A stretch of 64,000 nucleotides of DNA from Paenibacillus barengoltzii NBRC 101215 (GCF_004000745.1 NZ_BILV01000009.1:20697-84696); one strand, 5' to 3'. Counted from the first letter of the stretch, positions 24,219 through 34,200 are shown. Made by a program: numbers and translations. The notes: a model not told the origin generated them from the letters alone.

Positions 24219-25001
24219 TTACACCTCCATCCCGCCAAGCAACTGCTCCCGGTACGAGGCGTGGTAACCGGTTCTTCCAGCAGTGCCAACTTCCGCCTCA
24301 TTCCGCTGAAGCGTAAACGCATCGGTGATCCGCCCCTCTTCCATCACCGAAACCCCTTGGCAAATGCTGCGCACCACGTCCATCTCATGCGTGACGATCA
24401 CGATCGTCACCCCTAAGGTCCGATGGATATGCAGCAGCACCTCGAGAATCTCTGCTGTGGTTTTCGGATCAAGCGAGGAGGTCGGCTCATCGCACAGCAG
24501 GATGCTAGGCTGACTTGCCAACGCCCGGGCAATGGCTACCCGCTGCTTCTGTCCCCCGCTGAGGGATGCCGGATATTGGTCAGCCTTGTCCTCCAGGCCA
24601 ACGAAACGCAGACATTCCCCCACGCGTTCGGCGCGCTCCTTCTTCGGTAATCCGGCAAGCTCCAGCGGAACCGATACGTTCCCGCTGACCGTCCGGTTAT
24701 TCAGCAAGTGGAACTGTTGAAAAATCATGCCGATCGAGCGCCGCACCTCACGCCGCGCTGTTTCAGGGAGCGCAGTGAGCTCCTGGCCCAGAACTGTCAC
24801 TTTCCCTTGATCCGGCAGCTCCAGAGCATTCATCATTCGCAGCAACGTCGATTTCCCTGCTCCGCTAGGTCCGATAATGCCGTGGATGGTGCCTTCCGGG
24901 ATCTGCAGGGAGACATTGCGCAACGCTTCAAATTGCCCGTTTTGCAAGCTGTACGTTTTGCTGACATGCTCCAACGTGATGATAAGCGTCCCCCCTCTCA
25001 C
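24219..25001 (-). CDS. metN: MetN methionine ABC transporter ATPase
   Basis: A 260-residue ATPase with Walker A GPSGAGKST, Q-loop MIFQQF, signature SLSGGQKQR, Walker B ILLCDEPTSSLD and the switch His VTHE. It is shorter than MetN proteins that carry a C-terminal methionine-sensing ACT-like (NIL) domain, so that regulatory domain appears to be absent. The start is uncertain: the GTG at 25001 is the only standard codon before the conserved IITLEHVSK, yet AGGGGGG lies after it. Together with metI and metQ it imports methionine. A sigma-A promoter lies upstream, but no S-box or T-box leader was seen. Confidence 0.9.
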   Translation of the reverse strand: MRGGTLIITLEHVSKTYSLQNGQFEALRNVSLQIPEGTIHGIIGPSGAGKSTLLRMMNALELPDQGKVTVLGQELTALPETARREVRRSIGMIFQQFHLLNNRTVSGNVSVPLELAGLPKKERAERVGECLRFVGLEDKADQYPASLSGGQKQRVAIARALASQPSILLCDEPTSSLDPKTTAEILEVLLHIHRTLGVTIVIVTHEMDVVRSICQGVSVMEEGRITDAFTLQRNEAEVGTAGRTGYHASYREQLLGGMEV

Positions 25002-25057
25002 TCCAGTGACTGTATTACTTATTTTTTTATTCTGTTACATTGTGCTTTCTTCCGTTG

Positions 25058-25086
25058 ATTATAGACCATGTATGCATCTGTGTCAC
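25058..25086 (-). promoter_or_regulatory. Sigma-A promoter of metNIQ
   Basis: Minus strand GTGACA (25081-25086), a 17-base spacer and a perfect TATAAT (25058-25063), 57 bases before the metN start codon. Confidence 0.75.
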
Positions 25087-25109
25087 TAATTTTTGATGTT
25101 TATTATAAA

Positions 25110-25164
25110 AGAGAAAAAAGAAAGAACCGCCTCGTCGATCTTAGCGGTCCTTTAAGCGGTTCTT
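25110..25164 (-). terminator. Terminator of the RlaP-like nucleotidyltransferase gene
   Basis: AAGAACCGC/GCGGTTCTT arms flank a 25-base loop that itself holds a GGACCGC/GCGG alternative pairing, followed on the minus strand by a T-rich run. The 3' base of the arm overlaps the stop codon. Confidence 0.65.
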
Positions 25165-26044
25165 ACCCTATTCTCATCTTCCACACTTCCTGCAAAACAG
25201 AAATGAACACTTCATCCAACATAGATAACAAAGCCGGGCCCGTATCTCGACTTGGGGATTCCATGATCGATGCGAGCCGCTCGTATCCTTCCATTCGACC
25301 GGTTAAATAACCGTCCAAACGCGAAAGACGGGACTCGGACTCTGGGTGGGCTCCGCTTCGCTTCAATTCCAGCAGCAGGTCGATCTCTTCGCGGATCCCG
25401 CCGTCCAAGTCCGGTAATGCAGCTTCAAGCAGCAACTCTATGCTCATTGGCGGCGGGCTGCTATAGCGCTCGATCCAAGCACAAGCCAACACAGGCCGGA
25501 GTACCGAAAGGTATGCCTTTGGGGCAGCTTGCTTGCCGAGGTGCTGGGGGCGCCAATTTTGCTTCGCCATATGCAAGTAATGGTACATCGCCGCTTTGGC
25601 AGAGAAAGCACGTTCTGCGAGCGACTGCAACCGTTCCTTTAAGGAGTAGGCTTCGGTATAAACAATAGGAGCAGACAGCCACTCGAACAAAGACGGGTTA
25701 CCCTTCCCAAGCAGCGACAGAGCCTTGCGCAGATCCCAACCCGCAAGGTCAAGGCTGCAGGCGTTCCCCAACTGAGCCGGACCAAGTGAATCAACGCCAG
25801 TGGCTCGTTCTTCTGTTTCTCCCGTTGGGCCATACTCGATGACGTCCCTTTTTTCTCGGAGCGACAAATACCACTCCACCGGCCGCACATAAATGAACCT
25901 GACGTCGTAGTCGCTGGCAGGAGACGCAGTACCCCAGGCCCGGCTGCCCGCTTCGCAGGCATACAAAATCCGCACCCGCTCCGCCATCTCCATCTGTCGT
26001 AAATGGCTCTGGATCAACGAGTAGCTTCCTTCCGCCGATTCCAC
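25163..26044 (-). CDS. RlaP/YcgL-family nucleotidyltransferase
   Basis: A 293-residue member of the DNA polymerase beta-like nucleotidyltransferase superfamily (YcgL/RlaP type, proposed in RNA repair). The G-S-x-A-W-G and D-x-D catalytic motifs appear as EAGSRAWGTASPASDYDVRF near residues 33-52, and the conserved DLAGWDLRKAL helix follows. The stretch before it (ERATGVDSLGPAQLGNACS) looks like a family-atypical insertion. Start placed at the GTG at 26044 because AGGAGG lies 8 bases upstream; the longer frame to 26074 has no ribosome site. The target nucleic acid and physiological role are unknown. Confidence 0.8.
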   Translation of the reverse strand: MESAEGSYSLIQSHLRQMEMAERVRILYACEAGSRAWGTASPASDYDVRFIYVRPVEWYLSLREKRDVIEYGPTGETEERATGVDSLGPAQLGNACSLDLAGWDLRKALSLLGKGNPSLFEWLSAPIVYTEAYSLKERLQSLAERAFSAKAAMYHYLHMAKQNWRPQHLGKQAAPKAYLSVLRPVLACAWIERYSSPPPMSIELLLEAALPDLDGGIREEIDLLLELKRSGAHPESESRLSRLDGYLTGRMEGYERLASIMESPSRDTGPALLSMLDEVFISVLQEVWKMRIG

Positions 26045-26085
26045 CTTGCGCGCCTCCTTCTTATCCAGCCTCACTTAGCCATGGC

Positions 26086-26850
26086 CTAAATAGCCGGCAT
26101 CACATTTCCACCGGTCACCGGGAGGTACGCTCCTGTGATAAAACCAGCTAAATCAGAAGCCAGGAACGCCACCGCATTGGCAATATCTTGATCTTCTCCC
26201 CGCCGCTTCAGCGGAACTCCAGTAATATAAGCTGTATCATTCCGATCCGTCAGTTCACGGTCGCGATCGCTGATCGTCCAGCCCGGGGCGACCTGATTTA
26301 CGGTTATCCCGTACTCCCCAACCTCTTTAGCCAGGACGCGGTAAACGCCGTCCATGCCTCTTTTCCCTGCCGTATACGCCGACTGGTTGGGGAAGTTCTG
26401 CATAGCGCACTCGGTATTAATTCCGATAAAGCGCCCCTTTCTTTTGTCCATCATCGCAGGAATAAATGCCTTGGCCAGGAACACACTCTGCAGAACACAG
26501 GATTCAAACTGGCTCACGTAGTCTTCCGCTGGTTGCTTCAGAACCGAAGTCCAGTTATATTGCACCACGGCATTGGCAACAACGATGTCCGGATCGCCAA
26601 GTTCCGCCGTAACCTTCGCTTGGATTGCTTGGATATCCGCTTCCTTCGTAATGTCGCCTTGTACGATCAAGGCCTCTCTTCCGGTCTCAGTGATCTCTTG
26701 AAATAATTCCCGGGCTTTGGCTTCGTTATTCACATAATGAATAACTACCTTTGCTCCGCAATCGGACAATGTCCGGGTGATCACCCGACCTAACTGCCCA
26801 GTCGCTCCGGTAATCAGCGCAATTTGTCCTGAGAGATCCAGATTTAACAT
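26086..26850 (-). CDS. Short-chain dehydrogenase/reductase
   Basis: A 254-residue classical SDR: TGATGQLGRVI cofactor loop near residue 13, ANAVVQ in place of the common NNAG, catalytic S/Y/K as INTECAMQNFPNQSAYTAGK (the usual Ser position reads Thr/Glu, so the triad is atypical), and PGWTISD. The C-terminal FITGAYLPVTGGNVMP is typical of the FabG-like branch. The ATG at 26850 has AAAGGGGAG upstream; the longer frame to 26883 lacks one. It lies 75 bases after an ArsR regulator in the same direction, so it is likely part of that operon. Substrate is unknown. Confidence 0.88.
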   Translation of the reverse strand: MLNLDLSGQIALITGATGQLGRVITRTLSDCGAKVVIHYVNNEAKARELFQEITETGREALIVQGDITKEADIQAIQAKVTAELGDPDIVVANAVVQYNWTSVLKQPAEDYVSQFESCVLQSVFLAKAFIPAMMDKRKGRFIGINTECAMQNFPNQSAYTAGKRGMDGVYRVLAKEVGEYGITVNQVAPGWTISDRDRELTDRNDTAYITGVPLKRRGEDQDIANAVAFLASDLAGFITGAYLPVTGGNVMPAI

Positions 26851-26925
26851 AAGGTAAGCTCCCCTTTGGCTTCGATTTCTCACTCAAGTCTCTACTTTAA
26901 TAAGAACATCTTAAATAAGAACATC

Positions 26926-27264
26926 TTACTCCGATTCGGCGCATTGCTCCTGCGATTGGGTTTTCTCATAAGCCTCCAGGATCGAATTCAACAACCCGGG
27001 AAAGCGGGCTTCCAAATCCTCTTCCCGCACCGATATAAACCGCTGTGTCCCTTGGATTCGAGTCGTGATGACACCGGCTTCCCGCAGTGTCCGGATATGG
27101 TGAGACAACGTTGATTTCGCGATTGGAACCTCGAAATAATTACATGGCCGTTCGCCGGAACGCCGCATTTCCGCCACGACGCTAAGCCGAATCGGGTCAC
27201 TTAACGCATATAATACGGAAGACAATTGAATATCATCCCGTTCGGGGTGGTATAGAACTTTCAT
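26926..27264 (-). CDS. ArsR-family transcriptional regulator
   Basis: A 112-residue winged-helix regulator: LSSVLYALSDPIRLSVVAEM start, recognition helix IAKSTLSHHIRTLREAGVI, and wing TTRIQGTQRFISVREEDLE. There is no metal-binding CxC in the DNA-recognition helix, so it is more like the stress or organic-ligand ArsR branch than the arsenic one. AAAGGAG precedes the ATG. It is divergent from an MFS exporter (27404) and cotranscribed with an SDR, suggesting control of both. The weak palindrome around AATTTCGTGATGAATT (27284-27299) is a possible operator. Confidence 0.9.
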   Translation of the reverse strand: MKVLYHPERDDIQLSSVLYALSDPIRLSVVAEMRRSGERPCNYFEVPIAKSTLSHHIRTLREAGVITTRIQGTQRFISVREEDLEARFPGLLNSILEAYEKTQSQEQCAESE

Positions 27265-27403
27265 AAGGAAAAACTCCTTTATTACTAAATTTCGTGATGA
27301 ATTTTATTCTCCCCTCTTTACATCATAAGATAAGGCGTGTTATATTTCAAACGTTCGATAATATTAGAACAATAGAACAAAGATAAGAGTGGAGGTAAAA
27401 ATC

Positions 27404-28810
27404 ATGCGTAACACTACCACCGGTCCTCAATCTTCCGGAACTCCCACTTCTTCGGAAGCACTCCAACGCGAAGGGCTGCTGACAGTGTTGCTTGCTTTCG
27501 CTGTCGTTCTGGTCATCATGAATACAGCGATGTTTAACTTGGCGCTGCCGGACATCACCAATACGTTCCAAATGTCAGCGGCCACTTCGTCACTAATCAT
27601 CACCGGCTATTCGATTATGTTCGCCATCTCGTCGATCACATTCAGCCGGCTTTCCGATTTCCTGCCGATTCGGCGATTACTGGCAATTGGACTTACGACA
27701 CTGGGTCTTGCCGCCATTACCGGGTTGTTCAGCCCCAACTTCTGGATGGTGCTCGTTGTTCGCATCGTGCAAGCATCTGGTGCAGGAGCAGTCATATCGT
27801 TATCCCTGGTTACATTATCCCGTTACGTTCCCGTCGAGCGGCGTGGCAAAGCGATGGCTATGATCATGTCGGCCGTATCACTGGGTCTTGGTCTGGGGCC
27901 CGTTGCCGGCGGCGCGATTGTCGAATATTTTGGCTGGAGATACCTGTTTATCATCACGGCGTTAACTCTGATTCTGGTACCGCTGTTTCTTCGGTATATT
28001 CCAAAAGAACAACCCGTACGGGGATCGTTTGACACTCTTGGTGCAATATTCGTCGCTGTGGGAACAACAGGTTTGCTGATGTACTTGACACAGCATTCCT
28101 GGTTGGCACTCGCCATTGGCGCAGTTGCGCTAGCGCTGTTCGTCTGGCGCATACGCACCGTCGCAGATCCGTTTGTTTCGCCCGCTTTATTTCGTAACGG
28201 GTCATATTTAGCATTGTCGATCGTAGGGATCGCGTCGTATTTGGCCAGCTTTGCCACCTTGTTTTTGCTGCCGCAAATTTTAGTGCATCACTTCGAATTA
28301 ACCGCCAGCCATGCCGGTCTGATCATCTTCCCGGGTTCGATCCTCGCGACGGTGGCTTCCCGCAAGGTAGGTTCAATCATAGACCGTCACGGGAACGGTA
28401 TGATCCTGCGGTACGTTCCGCTGCTCGTATTGATCTCTATGGTTTTGTTCGCGTTGTTCAGCGGGCAATCATGGCTCGCCATCCTGTTTATCTATATTCT
28501 GATGAGCCTTGGATTTACGATAATCTCGAGCAGTGTATCCAATGAAATCTCCCGTGTTCTTCCGGCATCTCAGGTAGGTTCGGGAATGGGCCTTTACCAG
28601 CTGTTGCAATTCTTTAGCGGTGCTTTCAGCGTCGCCATGGTATCCAGCGCAATGGAATGGCAGCACGGTTTGCCGTTGTCCACGGCTTACTCGAACATTT
28701 TCTGGGGCTTGATGGTGATCGCGCTGCTTGCACTCGTCTCGTCGTTCGTCTATTTGCGCAGCGTTACTGTTAAAATAAGTCCGCAACAAAGTACCTCTTT
28801 GGAAGCATAA
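27404..28810 (+). CDS. MFS transporter, DHA2/drug-resistance type
   Basis: A 468-residue membrane protein with about 14 hydrophobic segments. The motif A-like loop RRGKAMAMIMSAVSLGLGLGP and motif C-like G-P pattern (LGPVAGGAIVEYFGWRYLF) point to a proton-coupled antiporter of the TetA(L)/DHA2 group. The ATG at 27404 follows GGAGGT; the GTG at 27389 is rejected. It is divergent from an ArsR repressor and ends at an extended terminator. Substrate is unknown; a toxic compound modified by the neighbouring SDR is possible. Confidence 0.88.
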   Translation: MRNTTTGPQSSGTPTSSEALQREGLLTVLLAFAVVLVIMNTAMFNLALPDITNTFQMSAATSSLIITGYSIMFAISSITFSRLSDFLPIRRLLAIGLTTLGLAAITGLFSPNFWMVLVVRIVQASGAGAVISLSLVTLSRYVPVERRGKAMAMIMSAVSLGLGLGPVAGGAIVEYFGWRYLFIITALTLILVPLFLRYIPKEQPVRGSFDTLGAIFVAVGTTGLLMYLTQHSWLALAIGAVALALFVWRIRTVADPFVSPALFRNGSYLALSIVGIASYLASFATLFLLPQILVHHFELTASHAGLIIFPGSILATVASRKVGSIIDRHGNGMILRYVPLLVLISMVLFALFSGQSWLAILFIYILMSLGFTIISSSVSNEISRVLPASQVGSGMGLYQLLQFFSGAFSVAMVSSAMEWQHGLPLSTAYSNIFWGLMVIALLALVSSFVYLRSVTVKISPQQSTSLEA

Positions 28811-28827
28811 CCCGATAAAACTCATAC

Positions 28828-28890
28828 AACCCCTGAGGGAGCATTCCATAGGCGATCCTATCGATGCCCCGCAGGGGTTTTGTTTTTTTC
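28828..28890 (+). terminator. Extended terminator after the MFS gene
   Basis: AACCCCTGaGGGaGCA pairs with TGCCCCGCAGGGGTT and encloses a second perfect stem ATAGG-CGAT-CCTAT, followed by TTTTGTTTTTTT on the plus strand. It lies between converging genes. Confidence 0.85.
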
Positions 28891-28953
28891 GTAATCCAGT
28901 TCCGCAATATCCAGTGCAGCAGCGGCGTTAAGTTGAAGATAAGGGGTACACAA

Positions 28954-29835
28954 TCACTTCTTCCGACTGCGCAGCTCCTTCATGATCTTACGGCCGGTTG
29001 GCGTTTGCGCCAGCCCTCCTTGCGCGGTTTCGCGGTGGCGGCTAGGCATCGCTGAGCCGACCTCCAGCATCACGTCGATCACTTCATCCGACGGGATCGC
29101 GCTGCGCACACCGGCCAAGGCCATATCAGCGGCAGCCAGCGCATTGACCGCTCCAAAGCCGTTGCGAACGATGCAAGGGATTTCGACCAGGCCGCCAACA
29201 GGATCGCAGATCAGGCCCAGCGTGTTCTTGAGCGCGAGGCCAACGGCGTGCACCGCCTGTTCCGGCGTCCCGCCGCGCAGCTCGACCATCGCCCCGGCCG
29301 CCATTCCGATCGCCGATCCAACCTCTGCCTGGCAGCCGCCTTCCGCGCCGGAAATAAACGAGTTGTTGGCGATCACATACCCGATGGCTCCAGCGCAAAA
29401 CAGCCCGCGCACGAGATGCTCATCCTCCCATCCGAAGCGCTCTTGGGCGCTGACGAACACGCCAGGGATGATGCCGCAGGAGCCCGCCGTCGGCGTAGCG
29501 ACGATGCGCCCCATCGAGGCGTTCACCTCGGAGACGGCCAGCGCATAAGCCATGGCCTGACATGCGATGTCACCAACCGAAGCCTCACTGCGATTGCGGT
29601 AGGCTTCGACCCTTTTGGCATCGCCGCCAGTCAGCCCGCTTGTGGAGACGATGTCCTCGGTCAGCCCTTTATGTACCGCCGTTTTCATGATTTGGTAGTA
29701 CTCGTTCATGGCAGCCACAATTTCTTCCTCCGTTTGCCCGCTCTCTTCCACCTGATCCTGAATCATGATGCTGGAGATCGTCTTGGATTCCCGTTCACAA
29801 AGTTCAACCAGCTCACGCAAATTTTTAAAACGCAT
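28954..29835 (-). CDS. sdaAA: L-serine dehydratase, iron-sulfur alpha subunit
   Basis: A 293-residue subunit. Conserved Cys residues in PTAGSCGIIPG, AEGGCQAEVGS and LICDPVGG are the expected 4Fe-4S ligands. The enzyme deaminates L-serine to pyruvate and ammonia. It follows sdaAB by 17 bases in the order typical of Bacillota, and both are controlled by the tandem glycine riboswitch upstream. Confidence 0.95.
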   Translation of the reverse strand: MRFKNLRELVELCERESKTISSIMIQDQVEESGQTEEEIVAAMNEYYQIMKTAVHKGLTEDIVSTSGLTGGDAKRVEAYRNRSEASVGDIACQAMAYALAVSEVNASMGRIVATPTAGSCGIIPGVFVSAQERFGWEDEHLVRGLFCAGAIGYVIANNSFISGAEGGCQAEVGSAIGMAAGAMVELRGGTPEQAVHAVGLALKNTLGLICDPVGGLVEIPCIVRNGFGAVNALAAADMALAGVRSAIPSDEVIDVMLEVGSAMPSRHRETAQGGLAQTPTGRKIMKELRSRKK

Positions 29836-29852
29836 CGTGCTCCCTCCTCGTT

Positions 29853-30524
29853 TTACTTCGTCAGATCAATGTAGGACACTTGGCTGACATGCTCCAACGC
29901 ACGGATCGCCTCCACTAATTCCGGCGGAATGGACGAGTCGGCCTCCACAACCGTCAGCGCCTCGGCAGTCCGCCCTTTCCGATCGGTAATAATGTAGCCG
30001 ATATTCACATTCTCCCGGCTAAACAAAGCCGTAATTCCTGCCAACACTCCTTGTCGGTCCGCGTGGGAGATGACCAGCGTTGGCAGCTCGCCAGAGCATT
30101 TCACCTCAAAACCGTTAATGCTGCGAATAACGATGGTCCCTCCGCCGATGGATGCGCCCATGACCTCGATTGAACTTCCGTCTTGGCAGGTCAGTTTTAT
30201 TTTTACCGTATTCGGATGGGCCCCAGGCAGGACTCCAGTAGTAAACACCACTTCAATCCCCTGTTGTTCAGCGTTCTGTATCGACTGGCGGATTCGCTCA
30301 TCGTCCGTACGGTAATCCAAAATGCCGCCAACGATGGCCAGATCGGTTCCGTGTCCGCTGTACGTTTCAGCAAAGGAGCCATAGAAGCAAATCTCCGCCT
30401 TAACCGGCGCGGTTCCGAGCAGCTGACGGGCAAATCGTCCAATCCGTACAGCCCCGGCCGTATGTGAACTGGAGGGCCCAATCATCGCTGGACCGATAAT
30501 TGAAAATACGCTTTTAAATCGCAT
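29853..30524 (-). CDS. sdaAB: L-serine dehydratase, beta subunit
   Basis: A 223-residue subunit: FSIIGPAMIGPSSSHTAGAVRIG at the N-terminus (the conserved SSSHTAGA), and a C-terminal ACT domain (LVISHADRQGVLAGITALFS...GRTAEALTVVEAD) that may sense serine. The longest frame extends to 30899 through the riboswitch; the real start is the ATG at 30524 with GGGGAGATG upstream. It forms the active enzyme with SdaAA. Confidence 0.95.
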   Translation of the reverse strand: MRFKSVFSIIGPAMIGPSSSHTAGAVRIGRFARQLLGTAPVKAEICFYGSFAETYSGHGTDLAIVGGILDYRTDDERIRQSIQNAEQQGIEVVFTTGVLPGAHPNTVKIKLTCQDGSSIEVMGASIGGGTIVIRSINGFEVKCSGELPTLVISHADRQGVLAGITALFSRENVNIGYIITDRKGRTAEALTVVEADSSIPPELVEAIRALEHVSQVSYIDLTK

Positions 30525-30553
30525 CGTACATCTCCCCATCATTTTTCTATGAC

Positions 30554-30599
30554 GAAAAAGAGACAGAACAAAAAGGCTGCTGCCTTTCGCTCTGTCCCC
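30554..30599 (-). terminator. Glycine-riboswitch attenuator
   Basis: On the minus strand GGGACAGAGCG / TTCTGTCTC arms enclose a perfect AAAGGC-AGCA-GCCTTT stem, then TTTTT. The 5' arm (ACAGAGC) is the same segment that forms P1 of aptamer 2, so glycine binding should block the terminator. Confidence 0.85.
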
Positions 30600-30812
30600 G
30601 TTACCTGAAAGTTTAATGGTCCCGGTCCAAACCTCAAATCCGAGATCCATGTACCTCTTGGGTGGCTGTTCGCTCTCTCCAGAGCGGCGTCCGATCATGG
30701 TCCTTTGTACCTGAGAGATTCGGCTGCCGGCTGCAGGACCGGCCCTTGCTCCTTCGGTGCCGCTAAGCCGGTTCCATCTTCGGTTCAGCCCGCGGACTCT
30801 CCCATCATCCTC
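30589..30812 (-). promoter_or_regulatory. Tandem glycine riboswitch ahead of sdaAB-sdaAA
   Basis: Aptamer 1 (about 30686-30812) shows, on the minus strand, GGGAGAGTC, ACCGAAGGAGCAA, AATCTCTCAGGTACAAAGGAC. Aptamer 2 (30589-30685) opens with GCTCTGGAGAGAGC, holds CCCAAGAGGTAC and AACTTTCAGGTAACGGGGAC, and is closed by GCTCTG/CAGAGC. The two are adjacent, as in known cooperative glycine riboswitches. The overlap of P1 with the terminator arm predicts an ON switch. Confidence 0.9.
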
Positions 30813-30899
30813 ATTCGCCAATATGAATTTGTGCTTAATGTAAACCGAAGTTAGCAAGATGTCAAGATAACTCACATAAAATCCGATAATTTGCATCAA

Positions 30900-31298
30900 A
30901 TTCTAGTTATTTTTTCCTATTTTTATAAGAAAATATGTATATTTTACACATCCACCTACTTGTGTACCTGATTTTACAGATATATACTGTCCCTAACAAC
31001 CCCAGATATTACCTTATTTTATGAAATGTTGAGAAATAAGGTTCATTCCATGTTAACTTTTCTTCACACTATGACCCCTGCTAACCTAACGATTCACTCC
31101 ACACCATTGGTTTCAACTCACATCTTCCATGGTTTACTACGCCTGATTCCACTATTTTACATAAAGGAGGTGATGTACCCAAGAGGCAATTGATTCATTT
31201 TTTGTCAGTCATGCATCCGGACTCAGTTCTTATTACTCCGGACGGCCGTCACAAAGATGGATGTTGGGCTTAAAACTTAATCTAAGGGAGTGAAGAAG
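30900..31298. other. AT-rich leader region of the subtilase gene
   Basis: About 390 bases with no confident gene. A perfect ribosome-binding sequence AAAGGAGGTGATG lies at 31164-31176, but only a six-codon frame (ATG at 31174) starts there; a 27-codon TTG frame (31190-31273) starts 19 bases downstream. Either could be a leader peptide; neither is certain. Confidence 0.4.
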
Positions 31299-34200
31299 TT
31301 GATAAGTCTCAAGAGATTTCGCAAACCTTTCTCGCTTGGCATGTCGATCCTTCTTGCGTTAACTCTTGTTCCCGTCGCCTCCGCCAGCAGCAGCAGCAGC
31401 GTATCGGGACAGAGCAGCTTGAGATCGTCCACGCCCCAAGTGGCCGAAGCCAAAATTGACGCTAAATTGCAGACCCAGTTTAAGCAAGACGACTTCGTCA
31501 CCTACCTTGTCAAACTCAAGGAGCAGACCGATACCACTTCGGTCGCCAAGCTGGCTCTTCAGAAAGCCCAGCTGGAGAAATCGACTCCTTCCGCCGCGAA
31601 GCTGTCCGTACGGACTTCCGTTGTCAGCGCTCTGCGCGAAACGGCCTCCCGCACCCAATTTAAGCTGGAGGAATACTTGCGGAAAGCCCAGCAATCCGGA
31701 GAAGTGAAAGACTACAAAAGCTACTTTATCGTAAATGCCATGGCGGTGACAAGCTCCAAAGAAGTGATGGAGCGAATCGCCCTTTTCCCCGAAGTCGAGA
31801 AAATTTTGCCGAATGAAGAACGTCATCTGCAAAAGGTTGAAATCGATAAAGATGCGGCTGTAGAGCCTGCCGTAAAGATGCCTGCTGTGAAACCGGCCGA
31901 CGAGGTCTCCACTTCACTGGGCGATTCAAAGCAAGCGACCAAGGACGTTAACCCAAGCAGCGTTGAATGGAATATTGCCCAAATCAACGCCCCTGAGGTG
32001 TGGAACATGGGCATCGATGGCACCGGCATCGTGGTCGCCAACCTCGATACCGGCGTGGATTACAACCACCCGGCCTTAAGAAGCAAATGGCGCGGACTGG
32101 ATGCTTCGGGCAATATCGTGGATCCCGAGCTCAGCTGGTATGATCCGCACAGCCACGCTCCGCTGCCTGCCGATTCCCATGGCCACGGTACGCACACCAT
32201 GGGAACGATGGTTGGTTCGGAGCCAGACGGCTCGAACCAGATCGGCGTCGCGCCTGGTGCAAAATGGATCGCTGTCCGGATTTTTAATCCTACCACAACG
32301 GATGACATCATCCTGGATGGCGGCCAATGGCTGCTCGCGCCAGTGGATGCCGAAGGGAATCTGCATCCGGAGCTCGCTCCTGACGTGGTGAACAACTCCT
32401 GGGGAGGCGGTCCCGGCATCGATGAATGGTTCCGCCCGATCGTACAAGCTTGGAGAAGCGCGCAAATCTTCCCTGAGTTCTCGGCGGGCAACACCGATTT
32501 TGATAACCCCGGCGGTCCGGGTTCGGTAGCTGCGCCAGCGAACTATCCAGAAGCGTTCGCTACCGGCGCTACGGACATCAACGGGAATTTAGCGGATTTC
32601 TCTTTGCGTGGACCTTCCCCTTACGATGAAATTAAACCGGAGGTTTCCGCGCCAGGTGTTAACATTCGTTCCTCTGTTCCTGGCGGAGCTTATCAGGGCG
32701 GCTGGAACGGCACCTCGATGGCAGGTCCGCATACGACAGCCATCGCGGCCTTGCTGCTGCAGGCGAACCACTCGCTCACGGTAGACCAGCTCGAGGAAAT
32801 CTTGACCAGCACGGCCACGCCGCGGACAGACGCTGAGTATGACACAGTACCTAATAACGGGTACGGATATGGCATCGTAAATGCATTGGATGCCGTAGGC
32901 TCCGTGCTCCAAGGTATCGGCACGGTCTCAGGTCGTGTGATCACGGCAGGGGAGGATTTAGAGGAACCGGTGCTGACACATACACCGCCTACTTTAATAT
33001 ATGAAGGCTTCGATGTGACGTTATCCGCTCAAGTAAGCGATGATGTTGCCGTCACATCCGTTGAATTTTACGCCAAAGAAGCGGGAACCAGCCATTATGT
33101 ATACATTCCAGCTGTACGAGTGTCGGGGAACGAAAAAGACGGGGTATATGAAGCAACGATCCCCTCTTTCCTAATTAGTACTGCTGGGCTCGACTACTAC
33201 ATTCGAGTGAACGATTACGGTAACAACGGATTTGACAGCGACCCTTACTCCGTGAGCGTATCCGCCGGTGTTGTGCCCGGTTATTTGCAGGATTTCGAAA
33301 CGGATATCACTGGGTTTGTTTCCGGCGGAGCCGGGAATACCTGGGCTTGGGGAACGCCGGTCAGCGGACCGGGCAGTGCTTATTCCGGTGAGAAGGTGTA
33401 CGCTACCAATCTAACCGACAGTTATGAACCCCTTGCCAATTCCTATCTGCTGGCGCCTCCGATTGATTTAACGGACAGCCCGGAAGGAGCCATCCTCTCT
33501 TTCAAACATTGGTACGATCTTGAAGAGGGATTTGATGTCGGCACGTTGTACATGGCAACCTTGGATACCGATTATGCCTTTGTACCCGTGGCAGAGTATA
33601 CCGGAACGAGCAACGGCTGGACCACGCAATATCTGGATCTGCGTGACTACGCCGGTCAGCAAGTGTACTTGCAATTTGGCTTAACGAGCGATGGTGTCGT
33701 GCAGAAAGCAGGATGGTATCTGGATGATCTCTCCCTGCAATTGCCTGATGACTCCGCTCCTGCGGCTCCTACGGATCTGAGCGGCTCCGCCACCCTCGTA
33801 GGCAGCGTTGAACTGACCTGGTCTCCTTCCGTTGACGAGGACGTAAAAGAGTACACCGTATACCGTTCCACAACTTCAGGATCCGGTTATGAAGAACTCA
33901 TTACAACATCTTTGACGGAATATACCGACACCACAACCGAATCGGACATTACTTATTATTATGCGGTTACCGCAACGGACTATAGCGGTAACGAAAGCGC
34001 CAAGTCGGAAGAATTGGAGATCAACGTTGTTCGTCCGCTTATCATTTTCAGCGACAACTTTGACGGTGACAGCGATAACGGCTGGACGCACAGCGGCGCA
34101 GGGGATAAATGGGAACGCGGCACTCCGATGGAACCCGGTCCGATCAGCGCTGTATCCGAGCCAAACGTATGGGGAACTGATCTCGACAACAATTATGAGA

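Noticed and set aside
25002..25160. Possible SAM or T-box leader of metNIQ
   Set aside because: No conserved S-box or T-box blocks were seen; the hairpin there is the terminator of the neighbouring nucleotidyltransferase gene.
30525..30899. N-terminal extension of SdaAB
   Set aside because: The extra frame lies in the tandem glycine riboswitch and attenuator; family members start at the ATG at 30524.
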